This document shows, one piece after another, positions 1-9,600 of a DNA stretch of 64,000 nt; the stretch's first letter is position 1; every line of letters starts with the position of its first letter. This DNA is from Maribacter polysaccharolyticus. GTDB lineage: Bacteria; Bacteroidota; Bacteroidia; Flavobacteriales; Flavobacteriaceae. The position numbers and the translations under genes were made by a program. The stretch covers positions 322,328 to 386,327 of the forward strand of contig NZ_JARBUY010000004.1 of assembly GCF_028882255.1 (NCBI RefSeq). The letters run 5' to 3'. The notes under the pieces were generated by a model that was not told the DNA's origin, searched no databases, and saw nothing but the letters and a program-made list of their open reading frames with translations.

Positions 1-412
1 TAAGGCGCACCCCGGCCCCGACCAGATTTCTGTTGATGATGGTCAACTGGGTATTGTTCTGGTTCTGTATAAAGGCTTCCAGCCTAAGAAAGTCGGTAAA
101 TTCATGATTGTAGCGGGCGTGTAAAAACCAGGCATTCTGAACATCTTTTTCATCGGTACGGACCAAATTATAATTCAATACCAAAAAATAGATGTCGTTA
201 AGATCCCTGGATTTGAATTGGGTAGAAATATTGGAACCGAACTGCATTACGTAATCCCCATTATTATCGGCATAGTTGAAAAGTAAATCGCTCTTGAGCA
301 CAAAACGGGTAGAATCGGTTTGCATACGCTTTGCCTCTATATTTACCAATTGTGCCTTGGCCGATAGTACCGAGAACAATACGACTAAAGGTATGATACG
401 CTTTAATTCCAT
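1..412 (-). CDS. DUF481-like outer-membrane protein (partial, 3' end outside window)
   Basis: Reading leftward from the ATG at 412-410, the frame stays open to the window edge and gives the first 137 residues. A hydrophobic signal peptide ends near SAKAQ (about residue 21). The rest alternates polar and aromatic strands typical of a beta-barrel (for example a segment beginning DLLFNYADNNGDY, and LEAFIQNQNN). The spacing resembles DUF481 family proteins of Bacteroidota, a putative salt-inducible outer-membrane barrel of unknown function. Only the N-terminal part is visible, so the family call is by resemblance. The next gene leftward is outside the window; to the right 212 bases separate it from the end of the aminotransferase gene on the same strand. 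Confidence 0.65.
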   Translation of the reverse strand, partial: MELKRIIPLVVLFSVLSAKAQLVNIEAKRMQTDSTRFVLKSDLLFNYADNNGDYVMQFGSNISTQFKSRDLNDIYFLVLNYNLVRTDEKDVQNAWFLHARYNHEFTDFLRLEAFIQNQNNTQLTIINRNLVGAGVRL

Positions 413-624
413 AGGCTTGCTTTTATGACGGAAAGATATTCAAATTACCCAAGAAGGGGTTATTTACCCGACAAATTCGGCCCGAAAATATACTTTTGAA
501 TTTAATCGGGTCTTGAATTCAATCCATTATTTTGTGGCCATCTTGAAGGTACCGCGTACAACCCCAAGTCACATTCATGATCCTTGCCATAAAAATGCTT
601 GTAAACCCACAACCAAGTAACCTT

Positions 625-1884
625 TTATATCCTACCCGCCAAAGTTTTCATGGCGCTGACGAACCGATCCAACTCCTCCGTGGTCGTATAAACGTTGGGG
701 GTAATCCTACAGCCTTGCACATTGACATGATCGATGGCTACGGTGAAAATATTGAATTCTTCCAATAGGGTGTTGGCCAAATCTGCCGGTTTTATATGCC
801 TTACCCCCACATTGGCTATACCACAAGATCGATGTTCTTCCAAGGGAGTGTTCACCACAATATGCCGTACTTCACGTAATTGGTCACTCCAATACCGCTG
901 TAAATAACGCATTCTTTTTTCTTTACGCTGAATACCGATCATCTCGAGATAGTCGATAGCGTCATTGATTGCCAAATCGGTATGCACCGGATGGGTTCCG
1001 GTATGGTTTAGTCGTTTTATTTTAGTTTCGTCCTTACTGTAATCGGCCATTAAAGGCCAAATTTTCGGTATTTTATCCTCGGCGACATACAGCAACCCTG
1101 CCCCCAGTGGGGTACTCAACCACTTATGAAGACTTGACCCATAATAATCACAGTGCAGTGCTGAAATATCCACACCAAAATGACCAATGCAATGTGCCCC
1201 ATCGACCAAGACCTCAACGCCATGTTTATGGGCCATATCACAGATTTTTCGAACAGGAAGTATATGCCCCGTGATATTGATCATATGACTCACCATCAAC
1301 AATTTGGTTTTTAAGGTTATCTGCTCTTCGTACAGTTTCACCAATGCTTCATCACTCTCGGGATAATTGGGCACAGAGACTACCTTATTGACGATACCGA
1401 ACCGTTTTGCAATTTGATTGAAGTGATCTTGCATCGATCCGTAATCCTGTATGGCAAAAATGGCCTCATCCCCTGCTTTCCAAGGAAAACCCCCGATTAT
1501 CATATCCAATGATTCCGTTGCATTTCGGGTTATGATCAGTTCTTCCGCCTTCACGCCCACCATATTTGCCAACCGATCCGCTACTTTTTGTTTATTCTCC
1601 CACTGTACGGTACGCATATAATACGATCCTTCGTAATTGACCATTTCCATATGCGCAATGTATTTCGCAAGCGTTGGCTGTGGTATGAAATTATAATATC
1701 CGTTCTCAAGATTTATATAATCCGGTTTTAAGGAATAATCCTTCCTAATACGTTTCCAAAACCCCTCTTCATCCTTGGGATATGGCGCTTCACACATTGA
1801 ATATTGGGCTTGCAGTCCCATTGGTAAAAATGGGGTCAATACGGCCGCCTGCCCCATTCGCTTTAAAAACTGTCTTTTCTCCAT
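625..1884 (-). CDS. Class V aminotransferase-fold PLP enzyme with export signal
   Basis: A 419-residue PLP-dependent enzyme of the class V family (isopenicillin-N epimerase / cysteine desulfurase-like). The PLP pocket is visible: NATES near residue 121, VDGAH around 227-231 (Asp228 would contact the pyridine N), and the Schiff-base lysine Lys254 in SLHKW. The N-terminus (MEKRQFLKRM followed by a hydrophobic stretch ending LQAQ) looks like an exported protein and is common in Bacteroidota relatives; it is not a clear twin-arginine motif. I start at 1884 rather than 1914 because the signal begins at MEKRQ. The substrate cannot be read from sequence; epimerase, lyase or transaminase are all possible. 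It is divergent from the GntP permease gene, from which about 640 bases separate it. Confidence 0.85.
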   Translation of the reverse strand: MEKRQFLKRMGQAAVLTPFLPMGLQAQYSMCEAPYPKDEEGFWKRIRKDYSLKPDYINLENGYYNFIPQPTLAKYIAHMEMVNYEGSYYMRTVQWENKQKVADRLANMVGVKAEELIITRNATESLDMIIGGFPWKAGDEAIFAIQDYGSMQDHFNQIAKRFGIVNKVVSVPNYPESDEALVKLYEEQITLKTKLLMVSHMINITGHILPVRKICDMAHKHGVEVLVDGAHCIGHFGVDISALHCDYYGSSLHKWLSTPLGAGLLYVAEDKIPKIWPLMADYSKDETKIKRLNHTGTHPVHTDLAINDAIDYLEMIGIQRKEKRMRYLQRYWSDQLREVRHIVVNTPLEEHRSCGIANVGVRHIKPADLANTLLEEFNIFTVAIDHVNVQGCRITPNVYTTTEELDRFVSAMKTLAGRI

Positions 1885-2527
1885 GGTTTTAATTCTATAG
1901 TTTGATGGATTCACATCGCCGGATCCCTGTTCTTATTTATATAGCAAAGCTTTCCTTTAGCATAAAAACCCAAGTAAAAACAGCGCAATTTGCCTCATAT
2001 TTCAGGTTATTTTAAAATTTAAATAGTACCCATATTTTTTATCGTTCCAATTGGCATATACCCTATATATACCTCATAAAGGGTCGCTACAATATACCTA
2101 AAACCCTTAAACACAACGAGGTAAAATGATTGGGATTTCAACAAAAAAACACCGCATTCAAAGAGACAACCGCAGTTATTCGATCCAAAAAACAATAATC
2201 AATCATTGACAAAAACATTTACTCCCCACAAGAACCCCAACGTTTATTGGCTTCCTATAATGAAAACTCCACAACCATATAAGGCCCTTACAAGCAAGGG
2301 TCCTGAATGGAGAAAGGCCTTGTCGGAGCGACTAAGATCTATTTATGACACCCCATGTAACCGTGGCCTTGCAACACCCATGCCCCCATTGAAGGGACCT
2401 ATCGCGAGTGATTGGTTTACAACCCTTTAACCCTGGGAAAAGAATGAAAAAAAGGGAACGGTCATTGGCCCACCTTCATTTTCAAAATGGTATATTTAAA
2501 GGTTCGTTATCATCAAATGATGTTTTT
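1885..2527. other. Divergent intergenic region, no convincing gene
   Basis: This 643-base, AT-rich stretch separates the leftward PLP-enzyme gene from the rightward permease gene, so it should hold both promoters. I find no clear TTTG/TAnnTTTG pair. A short open frame at 2206-2430 begins with TTG, has no recognisable domain and overlaps an extended form of the permease frame; I do not call it a gene. Short ACCCT/AGGGT arms occur around 2060-2090 but are too short to name. Confidence 0.5.
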
Positions 2528-3844
2528 ATGCCATTATTCATTGTAATTTTAGGAATACTGCTGCTCTTTCTACTTATTTCCCAATTTAAACTCAACGCTT
2601 TTATTGCTTTTATCATCGTTTCCTTGGTAGTCGGTGTTGCGGAAGGGATGGAATTTCATAGCGTATTGATTACTGTCCAAAACGGCATGGGAAAGACCTT
2701 GGGAAGCCTAATCATGATTTTGGGGTTTGGGGCCATGTTGGGCAAATTGGTTGCCGATAGCGGTGCCGCACAACGTATTACGGGAAAATTGATCGATACA
2801 TTCGGAAAAAAGAACATTCAATGGGCGGTAGTGCTCACCGGTTTCATAGTTGGTGTCCCCATGTTTTATACCGTGGGTTTCGTTATTCTGATTCCCTTGG
2901 TCTTTACCGTAGCGGCAGCCACAGGCTTGCCCTTGATCTATGTAGGCCTTCCGATGTTGGCATCCCTATCGGTAACACATGGTTATCTACCGCCCCATCC
3001 GGCACCGACCGGGATAGCGGTCATGTTCAATGCCGATATAGGCAAAACGTTGTTATACGGGATTATCGTGGCCATTCCGGCAATAGTCGTCGCCGGACCC
3101 TTGTTTTCCAGGACCATAAAAACGATCAAAGCGACACCGTTAAAAGAATTCGTAAACACCAAAGTACTTACCGAGGATGAAATGCCCAGTACCGCAATCA
3201 GTATCATTACCGCCTTATTTCCCGTGATCTTAATCGGAATCGCTGCAATAGCCGATCTGGTTTTACCTGAAGAAACGTTCTTGCTACAAGTAACGGCGAT
3301 AATCGGTAACCCTGTATTTGCCATGCTGCTTTCGGTACTTTTGGCAATATACACCTTGGGGCTGAGACGCGGACGAAAAATAAAAGACGTAATGGATGCT
3401 GTTGCCCAGGCGGCCTCTGGTATCACCATGGTATTATTGATCATTGCGGGGGCAGGCGGACTAAAAGAGGTGTTGATCGATAGTGGCGTAAGTGATTATA
3501 TAGGGTTATTATTGAAAGATTCGAAAATTTCCCCATTGGTTTTGGCATGGTCCATAGCAACTGTTATCCGTGTTTGTGTCGGTTCTGCCACGGTTGCGGG
3601 CTTAACGGCAGCAGGGATTGCCTTACCCCTATTGTCCTCCTCTGGGGTAAGTCCAGAACTAATGGTTCTGGCCATAGGTTCCGGAAGTTTGATGCTTTCC
3701 CATGTCAATGATGGCGGATTTTGGTTGTACAAAGAGTATTTTAACCTTTCGGTAAAGGATACGTTACGCACTTGGACGGTCATGGAAACCACGGTAGGGA
3801 TCATGGGTCTTATCGGCGTACTTATTTTGAATATCTTCATTTAA
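2528..3844 (+). CDS. GntP-family permease (gluconate / D-serine type)
   Basis: A polytopic inner-membrane transporter of the GntP family, 438 residues from the ATG at 2528, close to the usual 440-450. Hydrophobic helices run through the whole length. Family-typical stretches are LGKLVADSGAAQRI near residue 95, FYTVGFVILIPL near 130 and HGYLPPHPAPTG near 165. The frame is open upstream to 2408, but that extension is hydrophilic and the first transmembrane helix begins at MPLFIVILG, so 2528 is preferred. The family transports gluconate, other sugar acids or D-serine with protons. The neighbouring RidA-like, PLP and dipeptidase genes make an amino-acid substrate at least as likely as gluconate; no gluconate kinase is nearby. 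The RidA gene follows 9 bases later, probably co-transcribed. Confidence 0.9.
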   Translation: MPLFIVILGILLLFLLISQFKLNAFIAFIIVSLVVGVAEGMEFHSVLITVQNGMGKTLGSLIMILGFGAMLGKLVADSGAAQRITGKLIDTFGKKNIQWAVVLTGFIVGVPMFYTVGFVILIPLVFTVAAATGLPLIYVGLPMLASLSVTHGYLPPHPAPTGIAVMFNADIGKTLLYGIIVAIPAIVVAGPLFSRTIKTIKATPLKEFVNTKVLTEDEMPSTAISIITALFPVILIGIAAIADLVLPEETFLLQVTAIIGNPVFAMLLSVLLAIYTLGLRRGRKIKDVMDAVAQAASGITMVLLIIAGAGGLKEVLIDSGVSDYIGLLLKDSKISPLVLAWSIATVIRVCVGSATVAGLTAAGIALPLLSSSGVSPELMVLAIGSGSLMLSHVNDGGFWLYKEYFNLSVKDTLRTWTVMETTVGIMGLIGVLILNIFI

Positions 3845-3853
3845 AAAAATCTT

Positions 3854-4321
3854 ATGGAAAATTTACCTTCAGAAAGAATAAAAGCCTTGGGATTACAGCT
3901 TCCGCCCGCACCAAAACCCGGCGGGTTGTACAAACCCGTTTTGGTCGTCGATAATTTCCTATTCGTTTCGGGACAAGGCCCGATGAAAGCCGATGGATCA
4001 CTTATGGTAGGTCGGGTCGGTGATGACCTGAATTTGGGGCAAGCCAAATTAGCCGCCGAACAAGTAGGCCTTACCATGCTTTCTACCATCATCACCCACT
4101 TTGGTTCTGTCGATAGGATCAAACGTGTCGTAAAGGTTCTGGGGATGGTGAATTCTACGGCCGAATTCGGCCAACATCCATTGGTCATCAATGGTTTCAG
4201 TGAGCTTATGGCAGACGTTTTCGGTAATGATAAAGGGGTTGGGGTGCGTAGTGCCGTGGGAATGATGCTACCTGGAAATATTCCAGTGGAGGTTGAGGCC
4301 ATGTTCGAACTATATAAGTGA
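3854..4321 (+). CDS. RidA/YjgF-like family protein
   Basis: A 155-residue cytosolic protein of the YjgF/YER057c/UK114 superfamily. Proteins of this group deaminate reactive 2-aminoacrylate-type enamines/imines made by PLP enzymes, or act in other small-molecule steps. Visible features are the core strand LFVSGQGP near residue 40 and the conserved arginine in GVRSAVGM near 133, which in RidA binds the substrate carboxylate. The length and N-terminal extension place it in the longer subgroup rather than in canonical 128-residue RidA. It follows the GntP gene by 9 bases, suggesting the two share a substrate pathway. The function is inferred from family and context. Confidence 0.85.
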   Translation: MENLPSERIKALGLQLPPAPKPGGLYKPVLVVDNFLFVSGQGPMKADGSLMVGRVGDDLNLGQAKLAAEQVGLTMLSTIITHFGSVDRIKRVVKVLGMVNSTAEFGQHPLVINGFSELMADVFGNDKGVGVRSAVGMMLPGNIPVEVEAMFELYK

Positions 4322-4973
4322 TCCATGCCTAGCTAACCCGATAACATATTTAAGAACCTTCTGCATCTAACAAAATATTTGGTAGAATGGCAATATGGCC
4401 CGATTTAAAATTATCGACAATCCTTTATATTTCCACAATCCGCTAACCAATCGCTTTCTTTGTGAAACTATAGAAGCACTCCTTTTATTGAGGAAGTTTA
4501 GGGGAATTTTTGCCCTGGTCCCTTCGATGCTCCATCGACATCCCCCAATTCATTTTAAAAGAATGCTATTGAAACAACACAATGCACAACAATACCCGGG
4601 GATATGCGTTATACTTGCATATTTAAAGGGTGAAATTTCTTACATTTGTTACAACCGTTACCATCATAGCAAGAAGTCCAAATCCAATATACCATGTTTT
4701 GATTTGGTCCATAAGCCAATTGCTCCCGAAATACAGTTCCCATAGGCAAATATTTTCGGGTTGGAAATTTGCCGACAAATAGCTCACAGAAAAAATATTC
4801 AGTAATGCACAGTAAAGACAAAAAGGGTCTGAAAATGAAGGATGAAATCGGACCAAATCCCATACATACAGATGCTCACGTAGTAAAAAATGAAGGTCTA
4901 TTGACTTTGGGGAACCAAAGATCAACCGACATTTTCAACGTCATTTCCAGAAACCCTATATCCATAAGCTAAT
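4322..4973. other. 652-base gap between RidA-like and dipeptidase genes
   Basis: No frame here looks convincingly coding. A Bacteroidota-like -7 box, TACATTTG, lies at 4641-4648 with a CTTG about 23 bases upstream and could drive the dipeptidase gene with a leader of about 325 nt. Small frames on both strands (plus 4395-4745 and 4769-4972, minus 4623-4925) lack domains and contradict one another. The gap is long for this compact region, so it may be the remains of a lost gene. Confidence 0.4.
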
Positions 4974-6038
4974 ATGTTCGTATTCGATGCACATTTGGAT
5001 CTCGCCATGAATGCCATGGAATGGAACAGAGACCTAACATGGTCGGTAGAATCTATTCGTACCAGTGAAATAGGCATGTCTGACAAACCGGACCGAAATA
5101 AGAATACGGTTTCTTTGAGGGCAATGCGGATGGGAAATGTCGGACTTTGCGTTGCCACACAGATTGCCCGATACACCAAAAGAACGAACCCTCTTCCAGG
5201 ATGGAAATCCCCACAGCAAGCTTGGGCCCATACCCAAGGCCAATTGGCATGGTACAGAACCATGGAAGACCTTGGTGAAATGGTACAAATACGGAACAAA
5301 GAGCAACTAAATGCCCATTTGGAGCTTTGGAATGGCACTCAAGAAAAAAAGCCTGTAGGTTACATCCTTGGATTGGAAGGAGCGGATTCCATCATCACGA
5401 TGGATTATCTGGAGAAATCGTACGACCAAGGATTACGTACCATTGGTCCCGCACATTACGGCCCGGGCACCTATGCCCAAGGCACCAATGGTTCCGGTGG
5501 ATTGGGAATCAAAGGAAAGGAACTTTTAAAGGAAATTGAACGCTTGGGTTTGATATTGGATATGAGTCATTTGAACGACAAGTGCTTTTGGGAAACCATG
5601 AAATTCCATGATGGCCCCATATGGGCCAGCCATACCAATTGTCGTACGTTGGCAGAACACAACAGGCAATTTTCCGACGAACAGATCAAGCAACTTATCA
5701 AAAGGGGAGCGGTCATCGGAACCGCTTTGGATGCCTGGATGTTGGTCTCAGATTGGATTCGGGGTATGTCGACCCCTGGAGGTCTTGGGGTTACCCTACA
5801 CAATGTAATCGATAATATCGATCATATCTGCCAATTGGCAGGCAACTCAAACCATGTGGGTATAGGGAGCGATTTGGATGGAGGGTTCGGAACCGACCGA
5901 TGCCCTTCGGATCTGGACAACATTTCCGATGTACAAAAAATTCCAAAAATGCTTCAACAAAGGGGATATTCCCATGAAGATATAGAAAAGATCATGCACA
6001 AAAATTTCTTGCGCTTTCTGCAGAATACATGGGATTGA
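4974..6038 (+). CDS. Membrane dipeptidase-family hydrolase (peptidase M19)
   Basis: A 354-residue zinc-dependent dipeptidase of the renal/membrane dipeptidase family (M19), a TIM-barrel amidohydrolase. The expected metal ligands are visible: HxD as His7-Asp9, Glu135 in LEGAD, His199 in DMSHL and His220 in ASHTNCR, plus Asp300 in GIGSDLDG. The family cleaves dipeptides, often those with a C-terminal D-amino acid. There is no signal peptide (the protein starts at MFVFDAHLD, straight into the first strand), so it should be cytosolic. With the GntP permease, RidA-like protein and PLP enzyme upstream it may form a route for uptake and breakdown of D-amino-acid-containing compounds; that link is inference. 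Confidence 0.93.
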   Translation: MFVFDAHLDLAMNAMEWNRDLTWSVESIRTSEIGMSDKPDRNKNTVSLRAMRMGNVGLCVATQIARYTKRTNPLPGWKSPQQAWAHTQGQLAWYRTMEDLGEMVQIRNKEQLNAHLELWNGTQEKKPVGYILGLEGADSIITMDYLEKSYDQGLRTIGPAHYGPGTYAQGTNGSGGLGIKGKELLKEIERLGLILDMSHLNDKCFWETMKFHDGPIWASHTNCRTLAEHNRQFSDEQIKQLIKRGAVIGTALDAWMLVSDWIRGMSTPGGLGVTLHNVIDNIDHICQLAGNSNHVGIGSDLDGGFGTDRCPSDLDNISDVQKIPKMLQQRGYSHEDIEKIMHKNFLRFLQNTWD

Positions 6039-6169
6039 ATTCCATCCAAGAATCCAATGGAAAACATAATGCCCTTCCGGACCCATTCGAAGCTATAGGC
6101 GAAAATCAATTTCCTGAAACCTCAGCCTCAACGGGGTCCGCAATGGCATTTAATTAAGATCTTATCGTA

Positions 6170-6547
6170 CTAGCTTATGATCTTTTCACGCCTTAAAAAG
6201 GTGTCCAAACTATCGGCAATATCAAAGCACCTACTAAAACGGGAACTCTCATTGCAGAATCTGGAATCCTCTTTATGTGCAGTGCAATTGAATCCTGATA
6301 ATTGAACTTCCGAAAAACGTTCGTCAATGACCTTACACTGCTCATAAAGGTCAGATATGGATTCTTCCTTTTGGATTTCAATGCCGTTTTCGATAAGAAA
6401 ACCCTTTAAAAAATTTGAAATAGCACTTTGGGCATTGCTACAGACCAATTGGGCAACAACATCTTCTTCGGGCCTGCACAATTCAAAATTCGCTTCCTTC
6501 AGTTTTTGTACTGCCTCTTCGTACAGTTTCTTGGATGTATCTTCCAT
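6170..6547 (-). CDS. HEPN-domain-like small protein
   Basis: A 125-residue, all-helical protein. The helix pattern (KLYEEAVQKLKEANFE, then AISNFLKGFLIENG, then SISDLYEQCKVIDERF, with a Cys-rich fourth helix region) resembles HEPN domains. Some HEPN proteins are RNases with an Rx4-6H motif; I do not see that motif here, so a non-catalytic HEPN or HEPN-like protein is more likely. There is no adjacent MNT nucleotidyltransferase partner, so it does not look like a HEPN/MNT toxin-antitoxin pair. It lies downstream of nifJ on the same strand, 128 bases away, behind an inverted repeat. Proteins of this type are often found with redox genes in Flavobacteriaceae, but I cannot assign a role. Confidence 0.65.
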   Translation of the reverse strand: MEDTSKKLYEEAVQKLKEANFELCRPEEDVVAQLVCSNAQSAISNFLKGFLIENGIEIQKEESISDLYEQCKVIDERFSEVQLSGFNCTAHKEDSRFCNESSRFSRCFDIADSLDTFLRREKIIS

Positions 6548-6588
6548 TAGTGATACGATTTTATGTGGTTAAACTTTTGAACTTTGTT

Positions 6589-6626
6589 CCATACATTCCG
6601 GATCTTTCATAACCCAGAATGTATGG
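6589..6626. repeat. 10-bp perfect inverted repeat between nifJ and the HEPN gene
   Basis: CCATACATTC at 6589-6598 and GAATGTATGG at 6617-6626 are exact reverse complements with an 18-base spacer. On the minus strand the structure would form 50 bases after the nifJ stop codon and 42 bases before the HEPN start codon. No U-tract follows, so it is not a textbook terminator; it could be an mRNA-stabilising hairpin or a regulator site. Confidence 0.55.
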
Positions 6627-6675
6627 TTTCAAAAAACAAAGTCGATCTTTATGTAATCTCTCTTATTAAATTGAG

Positions 6676-9600
6676 TTACATTTCCCTATAGAGCTCCAAT
6701 TTTTCCCATCTAGAGTCTACTTCCTCCTGTGCTTGTTGTAAAAGTTCAGCCCCTAATTCGGCATTATCCTTAACAACCCTGGAGAAACGTGTTTCCATAT
6801 ACATGAACTCTTCCAACGGTGCGGTGGGTGCTTTGGAATCCAACCTGAACTTCTTCCCTTTTGGTTTTGAAGGATCGAATCTGAACAGTGGCCAATACCC
6901 TGTCTCTACCGCTTTCGCTTGATGCATGGCCCCATCCCTAAGGTTATAACCGTGGTCACCACAATGTGAATAAGCAATGATCAATGATGGACCATCGTAA
7001 GCCTCAGCCTCTTCAATCGCTTTAAGGGTTTGAAGATCCTTGGCCCCGATTGCAATTTGTGCAACATAAACATTGTTATAGGAAACGGCTTGGAGTGCCA
7101 AACTTTTCTTTCCGGTACGTTTACCCGCCACGGCGAATTTAGCACTTGCACCCAATGGGGTCGATTTGGACATCTGTCCGCCGGTATTGGAATAAATCTC
7201 TGTATCCAAAACCATGATATTGATGTTTTCCCCTGAGGCCAATACGTGGTCTACACCACCGTAACCGATGTCATAGGCCCAACCATCCCCACCAAGTATC
7301 CAAACTGATTTTTTACGTAAGTACTGGGTCAATTGCGATAGTTTTTTGGCTTCAGGCTTATCGATTTCTGCCAATATGGCCCCGAGTTTTTCCAGATTAT
7401 CGAAATTCTCTTGTTTTTCAGCCTCCGTTTTTTCAGGATTGTTTAAAATGGCATCGACCAATTCGGTACCGACCTCAGATGCGAGATCTTTTAGTAAGCC
7501 GACTGCGATTTCCTGCTTTTTGGACAATCCCAATTTCATCCCTAGTCCGTATTCGGCATTGTCTTCGAACAAGGAGTTGGCCCATGCAGGTCCCCTACCG
7601 AATTTGTTCTTTTTATAAGGAGTTGTCGGTAAATTACCACCATAGATTGAGGAACAACCTGTTGCATTCGCAATTAAGATACTGTCGCCGAACAATTGGG
7701 TCAATAATTTAATATAAGGTGTTTCCCCACAACCGGAACAAGCTCCTGAGAATTCAAACAATGGTTCAAGGAATTGTGAGCCTTTTACATTCGAAATCTG
7801 TAATTCCGTCCTGTTATAATCGGGAAGATCGATAAAGAAATCCCAATTTGGATCTTCAACGGCCTCAACCTCCAGTTTTTCATGCATGTTGATGGCTTTG
7901 AATTCCGGATCCTCCTTGCTTACGGCCGGACAAACGGCTACACAAAGGTCACAACCCGTACAATCCTGGGCGGAAACTTGCAGGACATAGGATTCTTCTG
8001 CCCCATTGAATGGCCTTCCCTTGGCAGGAACCGATTTTAAGGTTGCCGGTGCATTCGCCAATTCTTCATTGGAAACCACTTTTGCACGTATGGCGGCATG
8101 CGGGCAAATTGCCACACACTTGTTACATTGTGTACAAATATCCTCACCGTCCCAAACCGGCACATTGATGGCGATACCCCGTTTCTCAAATTGGGTAGTT
8201 CCTGTCGGGAAAGTACCGTCTACAGGGAATGCACTTACGGGAAGCTCATCGCCATTACCCGCCAATATTTTTCCAAGCACTTCTTTTACAAATGGATCGG
8301 CATCACCGGTCATCATTGGTTTAAGCTCAGTAGTACTGGAGATCTGTTTCGGATAATCGACTTTTTGAAGATTTTCCAATGATTTATCCACGGCATTGAA
8401 GTTCATTTGAACAACCGCGTCCCCTTTTTTGGAATACGACTTAACAATGGCCTCTTTAATTTTCTTTATGGCCTCATCTTTGGGAAGTACTCCGGAAATT
8501 GCGAAGAAACAGGTTTGTAATACCGTATTCGTACGCTTCCCTAATTTAGCGTCTTGAGCAACTTTAGTGGCATCGATGACGTAAAAATCCAATTCGTTTT
8601 CAACGATCTGCTCTTGCATCTTTTTAGGAAGAACCTCCCAAATCGCATCTTTATCAAAAGGAGCGTTCAATAAGAATGTCCCGCCCTTTTTAATGCTCTT
8701 TAGAATGTCATATTTTTCGATGAAGCTAAATTGATGGCAAGCAATGAAATTGGCTTTATGGATCAAATAAGTGGAATAGATCGGATCTGGTCCAAAACGT
8801 AAATGCGATACGGTTTGTGCACCCGCTTTTTTGGAATCATATACAAAATAACCCTGTACATAATTATCGGTGGTTTCACCGATAATCTTAATGGAGTTTT
8901 TATTCGCACCGACGGTACCGTCAGAACCTAAACCATAGAACATACAGTTAAAGGTGTTCTTGACAGTTTGTAACCTGCTTCCCAACGGAAGACTCTTGAA
9001 GGAAACATCATCATTGATACCTACGGTAAAGTGGTTTAAAGGCTGTTCCTTATCCAATTCATCATAAACCGATTTCACCATGGCCGGATCGAACTCTTTG
9101 GATGATAGCCCATAACGCCCACCAATGATCTGTGGCATGGCCCTATCGCTTTCCATGAATGCGGTCACTACATCTTGATATAAGGGTTCTCCGATACTAC
9201 CGGGCTCTTTGGTCCTATCCAAAACAGCGACTTTTTTTACGGTTTCCGGTAGGGCATTGACAAAGTGGTCGATAGAGAATGGCCTAAATAAACGTACGAT
9301 GATCGCACCGACTTTTTCCCCATTCTTGACCATGGTATCAACAGCTTCCATTACAGGCCCTTGACCGGAACCCATGATCACAATTACTTTTTCTGCCTCA
9401 GGATGGCCTACATAATAGAATAAGCTATATTTTCTTCCTGTGTGTTGGTAAAATTCATCCATCGTTTTTTCAACGATCCCGGGCACTTTATCATAATACA
9501 GGTTGGCAGCCTCCCTAGCTTGAAAGAATACATCCGGGTTTTGGGAAGTACCTCTCAATACCGGGTTATCTGGATCCAATGACCTTATCTTATGATCCAT

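Noticed and set aside
2206-2430. Possible 74-residue protein upstream of the GntP gene
   Set aside because: It starts with TTG, has no domain or signal, and its frame overlaps the extended permease frame; composition does not resemble the surrounding coding DNA.
4623-4925. Minus-strand frame with a hydrophobic segment in the RidA-dipeptidase gap
   Set aside because: The segment is short, the rest is rich in unusual residues, and plus-strand frames cover the same bases; no family resemblance. It was left as part of the gap.
4395-4972. Plus-strand small frames before the dipeptidase gene
   Set aside because: No domain, no conserved-looking start, and the second frame stops just before the dipeptidase ATG without any sign of coupling.
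6170-6547. HEPN/MNT toxin-antitoxin or defence module
   Set aside because: No nucleotidyltransferase partner gene is adjacent and the RNase Rx4-6H motif is missing.
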